64,000 nt of DNA, taken from positions 3,289 through 67,288 of the forward strand of contig JAZSFA010000071.1 in NCBI GenBank assembly GCA_045531965.1, given 5' to 3'. Source of the DNA: CAMEON01 sp045531965 (GTDB lineage Bacteria; Bacillota; Clostridia; Oscillospirales; CAG-272). The position numbers and the translations under genes are program-made. A model generated the notes under the pieces. The model made no database searches and was not told where the DNA came from. It saw only the letters and a list, made by a program, of their open reading frames with translations. This document shows, in pieces, positions 15,641 to 25,299 of this stretch; position 1 is the stretch's first letter; each line of letters begins with the position of its first letter.

Positions 15641-16390
15641 TTAGCTATGCTTGCAAAGATGACGCATGGGGCACGTGTTGCAGGCGGGACTTCTGGCTGT
15701 GCAGACGTCTCTGCCAAACTGCACGATCCGATGGCAAAAATCACTTTGCTCGCGCGGCTCAATGAACTGCGACATGATGGCTTCAACCTTGCCGGGATCC
15801 TTTATCTCCTCGGGATAGAAGCCCAGGCGTCCGCAAATGCGGATGCAGTGGGTGTCCGCAACTACACCGGGGACACGGTAGATATCTCCCAAGAGCAGAT
15901 TGGCAATCTTTCGACCTACGCCGGGAAGGGAAAGGAGAGCATCTGTGTCGCAGGGAACAATGCCGTTGTGCTGATCGACCAAAATGGCACAGGCTTCTTT
16001 GATGTGCTTCGCTTTGGTGTGATACAAACCGCAGGGACGGACGATGTGTTCGATTTCAAGAAGATCTCCCTCTGCGATAGAGCGCGGAGAAGGAAATGCG
16101 TTAAATAGCTCCTTACAAACGATATTCACCCGCGCATCCGTGCATTGTGCCGACAGCCGTCCCATGATCAGAAGCTTCCAACTTTGCTCCAGAAGTGTAG
16201 GAGAAGGGATGTAGCCTTCGTCCCGTGTCGGGCTTTCCGGTGTGGTGGTACGATCATTTTCGTCGCACCATTCCAAGGCGCAGACGGCGGTGGGGTAGAG
16301 GCGCTTTAATATTTCGACAGTCGCGGCGGCTTTTTCGAGGGCTGCTTTTTGAGATATATAGGCTTTCTTTTTTATGGCTTTGGCAGGCAT
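15641..16390 (-). CDS. nth: Endonuclease III-type DNA glycosylase/AP lyase
   Basis: A 249-residue base-excision repair enzyme that removes oxidised pyrimidines and nicks at abasic sites. The helix-hairpin-helix is LPGVGRKIANLLL, with the catalytic Lys in GRK. The catalytic Asp is in VADTHCIRI. A 4Fe-4S cluster is formed by four cysteines in the spacing C-x6-C-x2-C-x5-C near the C-terminus (CTARSPACNTCPMRHLC). An N-terminal extension of about 80 residues is longer than in typical Nth. The start at 16390 has AAGGAGCGG upstream; upstream in-frame residues are not supported. Confidence 0.92.
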   Translation of the reverse strand: MPAKAIKKKAYISQKAALEKAAATVEILKRLYPTAVCALEWCDENDRTTTPESPTRDEGYIPSPTLLEQSWKLLIMGRLSAQCTDARVNIVCKELFNAFPSPRSIAEGDLLEIEHIVRPCGLYHTKAKHIKEACAILVDQHNGIVPCDTDALLSLPGVGRKIANLLLGDIYRVPGVVADTHCIRICGRLGFYPEEIKDPGKVEAIMSQFIEPREQSDFCHRIVQFGRDVCTARSPACNTCPMRHLCKHS

Positions 16391-16473
16391 GATCCGCTCC
16401 TTGTGTTTGGTGGCTTTATTATAGCGCAAAAACATGAATTTGTCAATTAGACGGGATGAATTCTCAAACCCCG

Positions 16474-16502
16474 TTGACAATTCGTTCTGAAAGCAGTATA
16501 AT
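16474..16502 (+). promoter_or_regulatory. Promoter of the GH78 gene at 16538
   Basis: TTGACA at 16474-16479, TATAAT at 16497-16502, spacer 17 bp. Confidence 0.85.
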
Positions 16503-16537
16503 ATAATCAACGCCTATCGTGTAAGAAAGGATATTTT

Positions 16538-18748
16538 ATGAGCTTGTGGATTTGCGCTGACGAAATCTGTCTTGAATCCCGTCTTTATGATTTTTCAAAA
16601 ACCTTTACGGCTGCCGAAGGCGCGGTCCTTACCGCCCATGTGTGCGCCGACACCCGTTATCAGTTGTATATCAACGAAAAGATGGTCTGTGAGGGTCCCT
16701 GTCAGGGCTCCCAATACGTCCGTTACTACGAGACGGTTGATCTAACACCCTATTTGAAAGCAGGAGAAAACACCCTCCGTGCCCGTGTTCTTCATGTGCA
16801 GGAAGGCTCCTTTATCTCCTTGTACCGCGGATCCAAAGCCGCCCTTTGGTTCCACGGCACCCTGACCCAAAACGGTGAGGAAACCCACCTTGGCTCTGAC
16901 GAGACTTGGTCCTGTGTCCGTGATGACAGCGTACGGATGTACCATTGGCCGGGGGTCCATACTTCGGTCGCGCCGTTGGAAGAGGTCTATGGCGATCCTG
17001 TTCTTGTGCCTCAGACGGTTAAAGGTATGTACGAGCCCTTCCTCAATATGAGCGGCTACCGACATTTCGGTCTCCGTGAAAAGTATCCCATCGCACCTCG
17101 CCCCATTCCTCAAATGAAAGAGTTTCCCCGTAAGCCCATGACCGTTGTCAGACAGGGGAAGGGCTTTGTTGAGCTGGATGCAGGCGCGTACACCACAGCT
17201 AAAGTCACCTTGAATTTCAAGGCCAAAGCCGGGGCGGTTATCCGTGTGATCTATTCTGAATGCTACACGGTAGAAAACGAGGCAGGACAGCGTTACAAAG
17301 GGCGCCGTGATGCGTTCGACGATCCCACTGCTCGCCTTGACGGAGTGGCTGACACCCTTCACGCTACCGGTATGGATCAGTCCTTCTCTCCTTTCTGGTA
17401 TCGTTCCTTCCGTTTCATTCGTTTGGAGTATCCCGCTGACGTTGAATTTGAACTGACGGATATCAACTACGGAACCTACTTCTACCCCCTGGATGAGGCA
17501 GGCAGTTTTATCTGCTCTGACGATCGCTATAACGAGATGTGGAAGATCAGCCGAAACACCGTTCTCTGCTGTATGCACGAGATGTACGTGGACTGCCCCT
17601 TCTACGAGCAGCAACAGTATGACATGGACAGTGCCCTTGAGATGCTGTTCACTTTCCGTCTCGGCTCGGATACTCTTATGCCTTACAAGAGCGTGACGGA
17701 TTTGGCACATTCCCAGCTCCATGACGGTATGCTTCAAGCCAACTATCCTTCGGTGGACGTACAGATCATCCCCGATTTCACCTTGTTCTGGGTGCTGATG
17801 CTCCGTGATTATCTCCGCTATACGGGCGAAAAAGACAAGACCAAAATCCTTATGGGAACGGTGGATAAGGCGTTGGAGGGCTTTGCCAATCTGATCAACG
17901 CCGACGGTCTCATTGCCCCCACGCCGTACTGGGCTTTTGTGGACTGGGTTCCTGCTTGGCCCTTTGGCACCCCTCCCGGCGGCAATGAAGAGCCCTTGAC
18001 GGTGACTTGTCTCATGTACGCCGCCGCTCTTAAGGCTGCCGCCGAGCTGGCAGAAAAGATGGGCAGAGCCGAGCGTGCTGTTGAATATTCCCGCCGTGCC
18101 AACGAAATGATCGACAACGTCAACCGCCTGTGCTATGACGCGGAGGTTGGTCTTTATAAGAATACGCCTTCCCGTAAGGAATACAGCCAGCACACGACCC
18201 TTTGGGCGATCCTTTCCGGCGCTGTCAGGGGTGAGGCGGCGGGTCAACTGGTGGATCGTACCTTCAACGGAGCGATTCCTGTTTCGGTTTGCACCTTCTC
18301 CATGAACCACTATATGTTCCGCGCTTTGGAGCTGGCTGATCGCTACAACTATGCACCTAAGCTCTTTGCGGGCTGGGAGCACATGCTGGATCTCCACTGC
18401 ACTACCTGGTGTGAGAATCCCGACAGCCCCCGCAGCGAGTGCCACGGTTGGAGCTCCGCACCTGCCTATGAGTTCTCGGCGATGGTGCTGGGTGTCTATC
18501 CCACCGAGGACGGTTATACCTCGGTGCGTATCAGACCTCATGTGGAGGATCTGGGATTGACCTTTGCCAAGGGAACGGTTCCTACGCCTTATGGTGTGAT
18601 CTCCGTGGCTTGGGAAAAGGCTGACGGTGAACTGAAGGTCAGCGTGAACCTTCCCGAAAATGCACCCATGAAGGCGACCTTGGAGTTGCCCGATGGGCAG
18701 GTAACTGCCTTGAGCCAACCCCATACCGAGGTTGTTTGTAAGCTTTAA
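16538..18748 (+). CDS. Alpha-L-rhamnosidase-like glycoside hydrolase, GH78
   Basis: A 736-residue cytoplasmic protein (no signal peptide). The N-terminal beta-sandwich domains (residues 1-310) contain the GH78-type ADTRYQLYINEK and HVQEG stretches. The (alpha/alpha)6 catalytic domain (about 320-670) has DCPFYEQQQYDMD in the position of the family acid motif DCPxREQxxW and HGWSSAPAYEFS near its end. A C-terminal beta-sandwich follows. Members release terminal rhamnose from pectins, glycosides or gums. Its intracellular location suggests it acts on imported oligosaccharides. Monocistronic, with its own promoter and terminator. A second, shorter GH78 gene lies at 55574. Confidence 0.85.
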   Translation: MSLWICADEICLESRLYDFSKTFTAAEGAVLTAHVCADTRYQLYINEKMVCEGPCQGSQYVRYYETVDLTPYLKAGENTLRARVLHVQEGSFISLYRGSKAALWFHGTLTQNGEETHLGSDETWSCVRDDSVRMYHWPGVHTSVAPLEEVYGDPVLVPQTVKGMYEPFLNMSGYRHFGLREKYPIAPRPIPQMKEFPRKPMTVVRQGKGFVELDAGAYTTAKVTLNFKAKAGAVIRVIYSECYTVENEAGQRYKGRRDAFDDPTARLDGVADTLHATGMDQSFSPFWYRSFRFIRLEYPADVEFELTDINYGTYFYPLDEAGSFICSDDRYNEMWKISRNTVLCCMHEMYVDCPFYEQQQYDMDSALEMLFTFRLGSDTLMPYKSVTDLAHSQLHDGMLQANYPSVDVQIIPDFTLFWVLMLRDYLRYTGEKDKTKILMGTVDKALEGFANLINADGLIAPTPYWAFVDWVPAWPFGTPPGGNEEPLTVTCLMYAAALKAAAELAEKMGRAERAVEYSRRANEMIDNVNRLCYDAEVGLYKNTPSRKEYSQHTTLWAILSGAVRGEAAGQLVDRTFNGAIPVSVCTFSMNHYMFRALELADRYNYAPKLFAGWEHMLDLHCTTWCENPDSPRSECHGWSSAPAYEFSAMVLGVYPTEDGYTSVRIRPHVEDLGLTFAKGTVPTPYGVISVAWEKADGELKVSVNLPENAPMKATLELPDGQVTALSQPHTEVVCKL

Positions 18749-18752
18749 TCAT

Positions 18753-18793
18753 AAAACTCCCCCTGACAGCGCGAGTCTGTTAGGGGGAGTTTT
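18753..18793 (+). terminator. Intrinsic terminator of GH78 gene
   Basis: AAAACTCCCCCT (18753-18764) pairs with AGGGGGAGTTTT (18782-18793); the stem extends inward through GACA/TGTT. It ends in a T run. Confidence 0.9.
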
Positions 18794-18815
18794 CGGTAGA
18801 GGGGGACTGCTGCAT

Positions 18816-19808
18816 TCAATAAATAAAGCTGATAACCACGCCCAAAAGCCAAAGAAGCACAGCACCTATGGCTTGGGGGGAGGCAAAGGTGTCTCGCAGG
18901 GCAAGGTGCCACCGATGGAGAGGCACTGTGTTCAGACCGGGCGTTTCCAACGCCGCGGGATCGTCTAACAATCCACGTAGACTGCGTCGTTTCAGGATGC
19001 GAGCGACTTCTCCGCAGAAAAAGGCGGAAGACAGAAGCAGAAGGGCGATCAGCAGGATAACCAGAAGCCCGATGCTGCCCGTGTTACGGCAGTAGCCCGA
19101 AAGCCCTGCCTGAACGAAAATGCCAAACAGGTTGTACCCCAAATGTACGATCATGGAGGCGATGGTGGATCGGGTCACGTAGCGTACCGCGGCAAGCACC
19201 AAACCTGCAAAAAGGTAGACTGGCAAGGCGGTCAGATCAAAATGAAGAAAGGCAAAAAACAGCGAGGACAGCAGAGAAGCGTAAAGAATACCCCGATTTT
19301 CATATTCGGCGCATAGGATGCTGCGGAACAGAAGCTCCTCACAAAAAGCAGGAAGGATTCCATATGCCAGCACCAAACGAACAGAGGCTTCCGCCGAACC
19401 GTCATGAATGGATGAGAAGGTGTCATACAGGGTAAAGGAAGGCTGGGCGTTCATCATGCCGCAGATGAGTGCCAAAAGGGTGCATCCGCAAATGAGCATG
19501 AGGATAGCCGATAAAATCAAAAACAAATGAGACAGAGCAGGGAGACGTAACGCCAGCTTGCCGGAAAGTGCCTTTCCCCGAAGACGTATGTAAAGATAGG
19601 CGGGGATGGGGAAGATCAGCAGTTGGAGAAGAATGGTGCTGAGATATTGGTTCTCCTCTGTTAGGAAAAACGCGTCCACCAAACGGGAGAGCAGAAGCAG
19701 AGCGTACACCGAAAAGATCAGCCATGCGGCGTGCTTATGCTCTGTCAGATCTCCGCGAAAAAAAGCTTTGAACCCTGTTTTATTCGAGGGTGTCTCGGGG
19801 GTTACCAT
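18816..19808 (-). CDS. CPBP family intramembrane metalloprotease
   Basis: A 330-residue polytopic membrane protein with about eight helices. The three CPBP/Abi motifs are present in order: EELLFR (the EExxxR motif), FFAFLH (FxxxH) and HLGYN (HxxxN), which together form the metal site and catalytic Glu. Family members cleave membrane-embedded substrates and take part in bacteriocin immunity, toxin or peptide processing. The start overlaps the end of the folate cyclo-ligase gene by 29 bases; AAAGGAGG lies 13 bases upstream, a somewhat long spacing. Last gene of a minus-strand run beginning at 20950. Confidence 0.88.
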   Translation of the reverse strand: MVTPETPSNKTGFKAFFRGDLTEHKHAAWLIFSVYALLLLSRLVDAFFLTEENQYLSTILLQLLIFPIPAYLYIRLRGKALSGKLALRLPALSHLFLILSAILMLICGCTLLALICGMMNAQPSFTLYDTFSSIHDGSAEASVRLVLAYGILPAFCEELLFRSILCAEYENRGILYASLLSSLFFAFLHFDLTALPVYLFAGLVLAAVRYVTRSTIASMIVHLGYNLFGIFVQAGLSGYCRNTGSIGLLVILLIALLLLSSAFFCGEVARILKRRSLRGLLDDPAALETPGLNTVPLHRWHLALRDTFASPQAIGAVLLWLLGVVISFIY

Positions 19809-20421
19809 GGGCTTTGGTCAGCCTCCTTTCATCAAGGATCAAATGTACGGGTATATCGAAGGGACCGTGGGGTAAGTGTTTGGGGTGACAAGCGGCGAAA
19901 ACCAATCCCACAGTGACAAAAGAAATCCCTTCTGCTTTCAAGGATGCTAAAAAACGGTCGTAATAGCCTCCGCCATAGCCGAGGCGGTATCCTTCGTCGT
20001 CAAAGGCTAGCCCGGGAACGATGATCAGGGCATCGCGGAAGTCTTTGGGGGTCAGCACGGGGCAGTTCGGGGGAGGCTCGAGAATACCGTATCTTGCCGG
20101 GACAAGAGAGGCGAGAGTGTCATCCGGCAACCGACGGAAGATCATGCGTCCTTCCTGCTTGTCGGTGACGGTGACCGGCAAGGCGTAGGGCTTTCCCTGC
20201 TCAAAGGCCGCTCGGCGAAGGGGAGACAGGTCGATCTCCCCACGCGTAGAGGCGTAACTGCAAATCAGGGAAGCGTTTTTCCATTCGGGCAAAGTGCACA
20301 AGGCAGAACGAATGGCAGATTCTGCTTCTGCTCGCACTTGCTGGGACAGCATTCCTCGTAGTTCGGCATACCGACGGCGTAGACTTGCCTTATCGGCGGG
20401 CATCTCAGGCACGGATACCAT
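19780..20421 (-). CDS. 5-formyltetrahydrofolate cyclo-ligase
   Basis: A 213-residue enzyme that converts 5-formyltetrahydrofolate to 5,10-methenyltetrahydrofolate using ATP. The N-terminus holds the basic KASLRRRY segment used in nucleotide binding. The family signature is VPGLAFDDEGYRLGYGGGYY in the C-terminal third. It overlaps the upstream DJ-1 gene by 17 bases and the downstream CPBP gene by 29 bases, so the three are probably co-translated. Two starts are possible (20421 or an ATG 18 bases later) and neither has a strong ribosome site. Confidence 0.92.
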   Translation of the reverse strand: MVSVPEMPADKASLRRRYAELRGMLSQQVRAEAESAIRSALCTLPEWKNASLICSYASTRGEIDLSPLRRAAFEQGKPYALPVTVTDKQEGRMIFRRLPDDTLASLVPARYGILEPPPNCPVLTPKDFRDALIIVPGLAFDDEGYRLGYGGGYYDRFLASLKAEGISFVTVGLVFAACHPKHLPHGPFDIPVHLILDERRLTKAHGNPRDTLE

Positions 20422-20950
20422 CTTTGATTTTACCTGCGGTCTCGGGATCTTTCAGCACGCTGACCAACTCCAGACCAAATTCCAAAGCAACACCCATGCC
20501 GACAGCGGTAATGATCTTGCCGTCGCGGATGACCTTGCCGCCAATGTCGATCGCGCCTTTCAGCTCATCTTCAAAACCGGGATAACAAGTGGCTCGTTTG
20601 CCTTCCAACAGACCTCTGCGACCAAGCACCAAAGGGGCGGCACAAATGGCGCACAGGTAAGCATTGGCGGAGAGGGCTGTGCGAAGGGCATTGTCTACCA
20701 CGGGGGAAGCGTCCAAATGCAAAGATCCCGGCATACCGCCCGGAAGAATGACCATGTCGGGGGCGTGATCACGGAGCTCGGTGAAATCAGAGTCGGACAT
20801 ATCGGCGATGACGGTGATGCCGTGCGCGCCTGTGATTTGCATACCACCGATTCCAACCGTGCGAACATCTACGTTGGCTCGGCGCAGAAGATCCAAGGGA
20901 CAGAGCGCCTCTACTTCTTCAAAGCCTTGGGCAAGGAACATATAGACCAT
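20405..20950 (-). CDS. DJ-1/PfpI family protein
   Basis: A 181-residue flavodoxin-like protein. The conserved Glu is in GFEEVEA near the N-terminus and the nucleophile-elbow cysteine in AICAAP. Length and motifs match the ThiJ/YajL group, which act as deglycases, chaperones or amidase-like enzymes depending on the member. The start at 20950 has GGAGG eight bases upstream; the in-frame extension to 21010 lacks support. First gene of a compact set with the folate cyclo-ligase and a CPBP protease. Confidence 0.9.
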   Translation of the reverse strand: MVYMFLAQGFEEVEALCPLDLLRRANVDVRTVGIGGMQITGAHGITVIADMSDSDFTELRDHAPDMVILPGGMPGSLHLDASPVVDNALRTALSANAYLCAICAAPLVLGRRGLLEGKRATCYPGFEDELKGAIDIGGKVIRDGKIITAVGMGVALEFGLELVSVLKDPETAGKIKDGIRA

Positions 20951-21031
20951 AAAAATTTCCTCCAATCGGGTTTTCATGTCTATTATATCATTCTTTGACA
21001 CGCTTTGCAAGAGCTTTTTAACAGGTTCTCA

Positions 21032-21430
21032 TCATTTCTTCGGGTTGCGGGCTTTGCGGGTGTCAGTTCCTTGGGTGAAAAGGGTATATATACCTGTAGC
21101 AACGAGCATGCCGCCGAAGAGACGGCGCAAAAGGTCGGCGTTCAGGATATCCGCCAAAAAAACGCCGGGGATCACGCCCACAATAGCAAAGCAGACAAGA
21201 TAACGGATCATCCACAGGGGAATGCGTCTGCCCGAGGCATGAAGGCAGAGAGACGCCCCTGCAGAGCAAAGATAAAAAATCAGATTCAGACCCTGCGCCT
21301 CGGTTTGCCCCATGCCTGCCAACGCGGTCAGATACAATACGAACAGCCCCGCACTGCCAAGTCCCATGCCCGAAAGGATACCGATCACCGCTGCCGCCGC
21401 GGCGATCACCCACGTAGACTCCCAGCTCAT
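21032..21430 (-). CDS. Half-size TSUP (TauE/SafE) permease, subunit 2
   Basis: A 132-residue membrane protein with four predicted helices. It carries the glycine-rich TSUP signature near the start (GMGLGSAGLFVLYL followed by GMGQTEAQGLN). Standard TSUP anion exporters have about 250 residues and two homologous halves in one chain; this is a single half. Its start overlaps the stop of the companion half at 21427 by four bases (ATGA), so the two are translationally coupled and likely form one heteromeric carrier. Substrate unknown; family members move sulfite, sulfoacetate and related anions. Confidence 0.82.
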   Translation of the reverse strand: MSWESTWVIAAAAAVIGILSGMGLGSAGLFVLYLTALAGMGQTEAQGLNLIFYLCSAGASLCLHASGRRIPLWMIRYLVCFAIVGVIPGVFLADILNADLLRRLFGGMLVATGIYTLFTQGTDTRKARNPKK

Positions 21431-21852
21431 GTCAGCACCATCCGAATCCCCGCCAGCAAAACTAAAACAGCGAAGATCTTACGAAGCGCCCTGCGGGGAA
21501 TTTTTCGAAGCAACAAGGCGCCGATCAAGCCTCCCGCGGCGGCGGGGAGGGCTATCCATGCGGCGAGGGACAGCGAGGGTGTCATACCTCGAAGAAAGTA
21601 CAGGACGGCGGACACGAGCGTAACGGGAAGCATGACGAACAAGCCTGTCACGAAAACATTTTTGCCGGTGGGCGGCGGGAGAGGAAGCTTTTTCTTTCCT
21701 GCGGGAAGCGGAGGCATCAGGGGAAGCAGGATCACCAAAAGAACCCCACCCGCAGCCCCAAGAAGTCCGTTGAGAAACCCCGCAAACAGTCCGAGCATTG
21801 CCCACAAAAAAAGGGGTAGGGCACGATAAACGTTTTCTTTTTTGATACGCAT
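21427..21852 (-). CDS. Half-size TSUP (TauE/SafE) permease, subunit 1
   Basis: A 141-residue membrane protein with four predicted helices and the TSUP motif GFLNGLLGAAGGVLL. It lies immediately upstream of the other half-size gene. A cytoplasmic loop rich in Pro and Lys (about residues 49-64) separates the first and second helix pairs. AAAGGA is found 11 bases before the ATG. The two genes together are the size of one ordinary TSUP protein. Confidence 0.82.
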   Translation of the reverse strand: MRIKKENVYRALPLFLWAMLGLFAGFLNGLLGAAGGVLLVILLPLMPPLPAGKKKLPLPPPTGKNVFVTGLFVMLPVTLVSAVLYFLRGMTPSLSLAAWIALPAAAGGLIGALLLRKIPRRALRKIFAVLVLLAGIRMVLT

Positions 21853-21910
21853 ATTGCTTTGATTCCTTTATGATCGAAACATTTGTGTGGATAATTCTTC
21901 TTTTTGCCTA

Positions 21911-21939
21911 TTGCAATTCCGAAAACCATATGATATAAT
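21911..21939 (+). promoter_or_regulatory. Promoter of ftsK/spoIIIE
   Basis: TTGCAA at 21911-21916 and TATAAT at 21934-21939, spacer 17 bp. A leader of about 115 bases follows, ending in AAGGAAAGGA before the ATG at 22062. Confidence 0.75.
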
Positions 21940-22061
21940 AATATAATAAGCGTTTACAATGGCAAATTGCCGTTCCGGATACAGTCTGCCCGAATGGGTC
22001 GCTGTTTATGCGAAACCTTCGGCTCGTGCATTGCGAGATCAACTAAGGAAAGGAAAAAGAT

Positions 22062-25000
22062 ATGGCAAACGAAAAGAACAAGAAATCGACAAGCACATCA
22101 TCCTCTGCCAAAAAGGGGACGAGCGCGCCTGCGAAAAAAGTGAAAACTGCCACTTCCACCAAGAAAACCCAACCTTCAAACAAAGATAAAGATAAGGAGA
22201 AGTCTGCACCCCGTCTGACTCGTGAGGAGCAACTCAAGCTTGCACAGATGCGAGATGATCGTCGCGCGGCGGCTGCGGAAAAGAAAAAGCGTTTTTCGGA
22301 ACAGTATATGCCCTACGTATTGGGCGCACTGGGACTTTTGACACTTGTCTTCTTCGCGTCCTTCCTGTTTGGTCGTGACGTTGCCCCGGAGGATTATTGG
22401 ATGGGGCCTGTGGGATATTGGGTCAGTTACTTCTTTTATGGTTTGTTTGGATGGCCTGCCCTTTGTATCCCGGTTCTCTTGATCTACCTTACCTTCTTTT
22501 GGCGCAAAAATTGCCGTGAAGACACTGTAGGACTGCGAATCGTTCTGTCTGTAGTGCTCATGGTAATGGTGTCGGGGGTGGTGCACGTGTTTGCATGTGC
22601 CGCGGATGAGCAATATGCGGCGATGAACATCGGGATGTACTATCAGTCGGGTGCGACGTATGCTTCGGGTGGTGTGATTGGCGGTCTTTTAGGCTTTTTG
22701 CTGTTCCACGGCTTGAAGGTGTGGGGGACGGTGCTGATCTCAGTGCTGTTGTTCCCGCTGCTGATCATGTTCCTGATCGGCGTGACTCCCGCGTACGTGG
22801 CGTCTCGTATCAAAGCAAAGGTTGCCGCGTCCCGTGAAGCCAAAGAAGCGCGCGAGCTGGAAGAAGCCAGAGCGGCGCTGGCACAGGGTGACGAGCCTGT
22901 GCCAGCCAAAAAACGGGTGATCAAGGAAGCGCCCATGCCCGAGGATGCGGGGTCAGAGGACTACGTGCCGCCAAAACCCCGAAAAAGAAGCGCCGAGCCG
23001 GTAGCACCCGCTCGAAAAGATGCTGACGCAGCCACACCTACTCCTGCGTCCCGCCGTGAAGAGGCACCTGCCGAGCCGCCACGCATTCTTCGCATGAATG
23101 CTGAAACGGGGGAAGTGTTGGAGGATGCGGAAGAAGTAACGGCTCGCCGTATGCCGTCCAAAAGTAGCGCCGCTGAAGAGGAGGGCGTTTACATCCCTCC
23201 TCGCCGTAAGACTTCGGCGGTTTCTTCGGAAGATATATCCGCACGGGCAACCGCGGCAGACATTTCCCAAGAAGCTTTTACCGAGAATACCGCTCCGCGG
23301 GACGATGGTGATACAGAAGTCTCGGATGGACAACATTATTCAGCGCCCACCGAAGGGACTGAAAAGGAGGAGGGCGGTGATGGACTGTACATTCCTACGC
23401 GCAGAATGTCCAAAGACCATTACGCAGACCGCCGAAACAACCGTATGAGTCGAAATACTTCCGGGTTTGATGAGCACGACGTGGACGATACCTTCGCCAT
23501 TGACGATCTTCCGGAAAAAGTAGAAACCTTGGAAATTTCTTGGGATGATGATGACGACGCTGAGAGTCCGGACACCTTCGGCTACCAAACGGCAGTCAAT
23601 GAGGAAAAGCGGGATGTTGCTCGCGAAGATGCTGAGAAGATCGTGGTCGTAGTCAACCGCCAGGAGACGGCGGCTGTTACCGACACCACTGATCATCACG
23701 TGGAGGGATTGCCCGATGAGGAGATCGTTCTGCCCTCTGCCAAGGGGGAGGAAGTGCAGGAAGATCCTCGGGAATATGCGTTTCCCGCTATGGATCTTTT
23801 GATTCAAGGTCCCGCTCGTTATGAGGCAGACGAAAACGAAATTATTCGCAATACCCAAACACTAAGAAGTGTTTTGGAATCCTTCCACATCCGCGTCAAA
23901 GAGATCGCTTGCTCCTGTGGACCTACCATTACTCGATATGAGGTCAAGCCCGATACGGGTGTTCGTGTCCGTTCTATTGCCAATCTGGTGGATGATATCG
24001 CACTGGGTCTTGCTAAATCGGGCGTCCGTATTGAGGCCCCCATTCCCGGTAAGGCTGCGGTGGGCATTGAGGTGCCCAACGACAAAGCCGCCAGCGTGGC
24101 GTTGCGTAATTTGATCGAAGCACCTGAGTTTGTCAACAGCAAGAGCCGTTTGACGGCTTGCTTGGGTGCTGACGTGGCGGGACGTCCTGTGATGATGGAC
24201 ATCAACAAAATGCCTCACCTGTTGGTGGCGGGTACCACCGGCTCGGGTAAGTCGGTTTGTATCAACTCCATCATTATGAGTATCCTCTACAAAGCGAAAC
24301 CCGAAGAGGTCAAGCTGATTCTGATCGACCCCAAGAAGGTGGAATTTGCGGTCTACCGTGATTTACCGCATCTTTACTGTCCTCTGATCAGCGATCCCAA
24401 AAAGGCGGCAGGTGCCCTTAACTCCGCGGTGGTGGAGATGGAGCGCCGCTTTGAGCTGATTGAGGAAGTGGGCGTCCGCAACCTGGCAGGTTATAACGAA
24501 CTGACCGCGGGAGACCCCGAGCGTCCTCCTCTGCCTCAAATGGTCATCATCATCGATGAACTGGCAGACCTGATGATGACGGCGTCCAACGAAGTGGAGA
24601 CGGCGATCTGCCGTTTGGCACAGAAGGCAAGAGCTGCGGGTATCCACTTGATCCTGGGTACGCAGAGACCCTCTGTGGACGTTATCACGGGTCTGATCAA
24701 AGCCAACATTCCCTCCCGTATTGCCTTTACCGTGGCATCTGCGGTTGACTCCCGTACCATCATTGACATGGTGGGCGCCGAGAAGCTCATTGGCCGCGGT
24801 GATATGCTGTATTCCCCTGTCGGTTCTACAAAGCCCATGCGCGTGCAGGGTGCTTTCGTCAGTGACGGAGAAGTAGAGCGGGTGGTTACTTTCCTCCGTG
24901 AGCATAATGCCAAAACGGAATACGACGAGTCCTTCATGCACCAGATTGAGGTGGAAGCTGCCAAGTGCGGGCAGGGCAAGAAGAAGGGCGGCGATGTGGG

Positions 25001-25280
25001 CAACATCGAGGACTTCAGCGCTCTCGGCGGTGACGACGAGGACGGCAAGTTCTGGGCGGCAGTGGAAGTGGCTGTGGATTCTCAGAAGATTTCCACGTCC
25101 CTGCTCCAGCGCCGTTTGAACCTTGGCTACGGCCGTGCTGCCAAGATCATCGACCGCATGGAAGAAATGGGCTTTGTGGGTCCTGCCGACGGCAACAAGC
25201 CCAGAAAGCTGCTCATCACCAAGCAGGATCTTGCCGAGATCCGCATCAGCGGACGGGCAGACGAGGCGAGCGAAGAGTAA
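22062..25280 (+). CDS. DNA translocase FtsK/SpoIIIE
   Basis: A 1072-residue membrane-anchored DNA pump for clearing chromosomal DNA through the division or sporulation septum. A Lys/Ser/Thr-rich N-terminus (1-80) precedes four membrane helices (about 85-250). A long acidic, low-complexity linker (about 260-580) follows, then the alpha/beta motor with Walker A GTTGSGKS near residue 722 and Walker B IIIDELADLMM. The C-terminal gamma winged helix (about 1000-1065, LLQRRLNLGYGRAAKIIDRM) recognises orienting DNA motifs. The linker is longer than in B. subtilis SpoIIIE. Monocistronic with clear promoter and terminator. FtsK or SpoIIIE naming depends on cell-cycle role and cannot be settled here. 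Confidence 0.95.
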   Translation: MANEKNKKSTSTSSSAKKGTSAPAKKVKTATSTKKTQPSNKDKDKEKSAPRLTREEQLKLAQMRDDRRAAAAEKKKRFSEQYMPYVLGALGLLTLVFFASFLFGRDVAPEDYWMGPVGYWVSYFFYGLFGWPALCIPVLLIYLTFFWRKNCREDTVGLRIVLSVVLMVMVSGVVHVFACAADEQYAAMNIGMYYQSGATYASGGVIGGLLGFLLFHGLKVWGTVLISVLLFPLLIMFLIGVTPAYVASRIKAKVAASREAKEARELEEARAALAQGDEPVPAKKRVIKEAPMPEDAGSEDYVPPKPRKRSAEPVAPARKDADAATPTPASRREEAPAEPPRILRMNAETGEVLEDAEEVTARRMPSKSSAAEEEGVYIPPRRKTSAVSSEDISARATAADISQEAFTENTAPRDDGDTEVSDGQHYSAPTEGTEKEEGGDGLYIPTRRMSKDHYADRRNNRMSRNTSGFDEHDVDDTFAIDDLPEKVETLEISWDDDDDAESPDTFGYQTAVNEEKRDVAREDAEKIVVVVNRQETAAVTDTTDHHVEGLPDEEIVLPSAKGEEVQEDPREYAFPAMDLLIQGPARYEADENEIIRNTQTLRSVLESFHIRVKEIACSCGPTITRYEVKPDTGVRVRSIANLVDDIALGLAKSGVRIEAPIPGKAAVGIEVPNDKAASVALRNLIEAPEFVNSKSRLTACLGADVAGRPVMMDINKMPHLLVAGTTGSGKSVCINSIIMSILYKAKPEEVKLILIDPKKVEFAVYRDLPHLYCPLISDPKKAAGALNSAVVEMERRFELIEEVGVRNLAGYNELTAGDPERPPLPQMVIIIDELADLMMTASNEVETAICRLAQKARAAGIHLILGTQRPSVDVITGLIKANIPSRIAFTVASAVDSRTIIDMVGAEKLIGRGDMLYSPVGSTKPMRVQGAFVSDGEVERVVTFLREHNAKTEYDESFMHQIEVEAAKCGQGKKKGGDVGNIEDFSALGGDDEDGKFWAAVEVAVDSQKISTSLLQRRLNLGYGRAAKIIDRMEEMGFVGPADGNKPRKLLITKQDLAEIRISGRADEASEE

Positions 25281-25299
25281 GTTTCCCCCATAAACATAG

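Noticed and set aside
16742..18724. A 660-codon frame antisense to the GH78 gene
   Set aside because: Clear sense-strand gene with family motifs; the antisense product lacks domains and a start signal.
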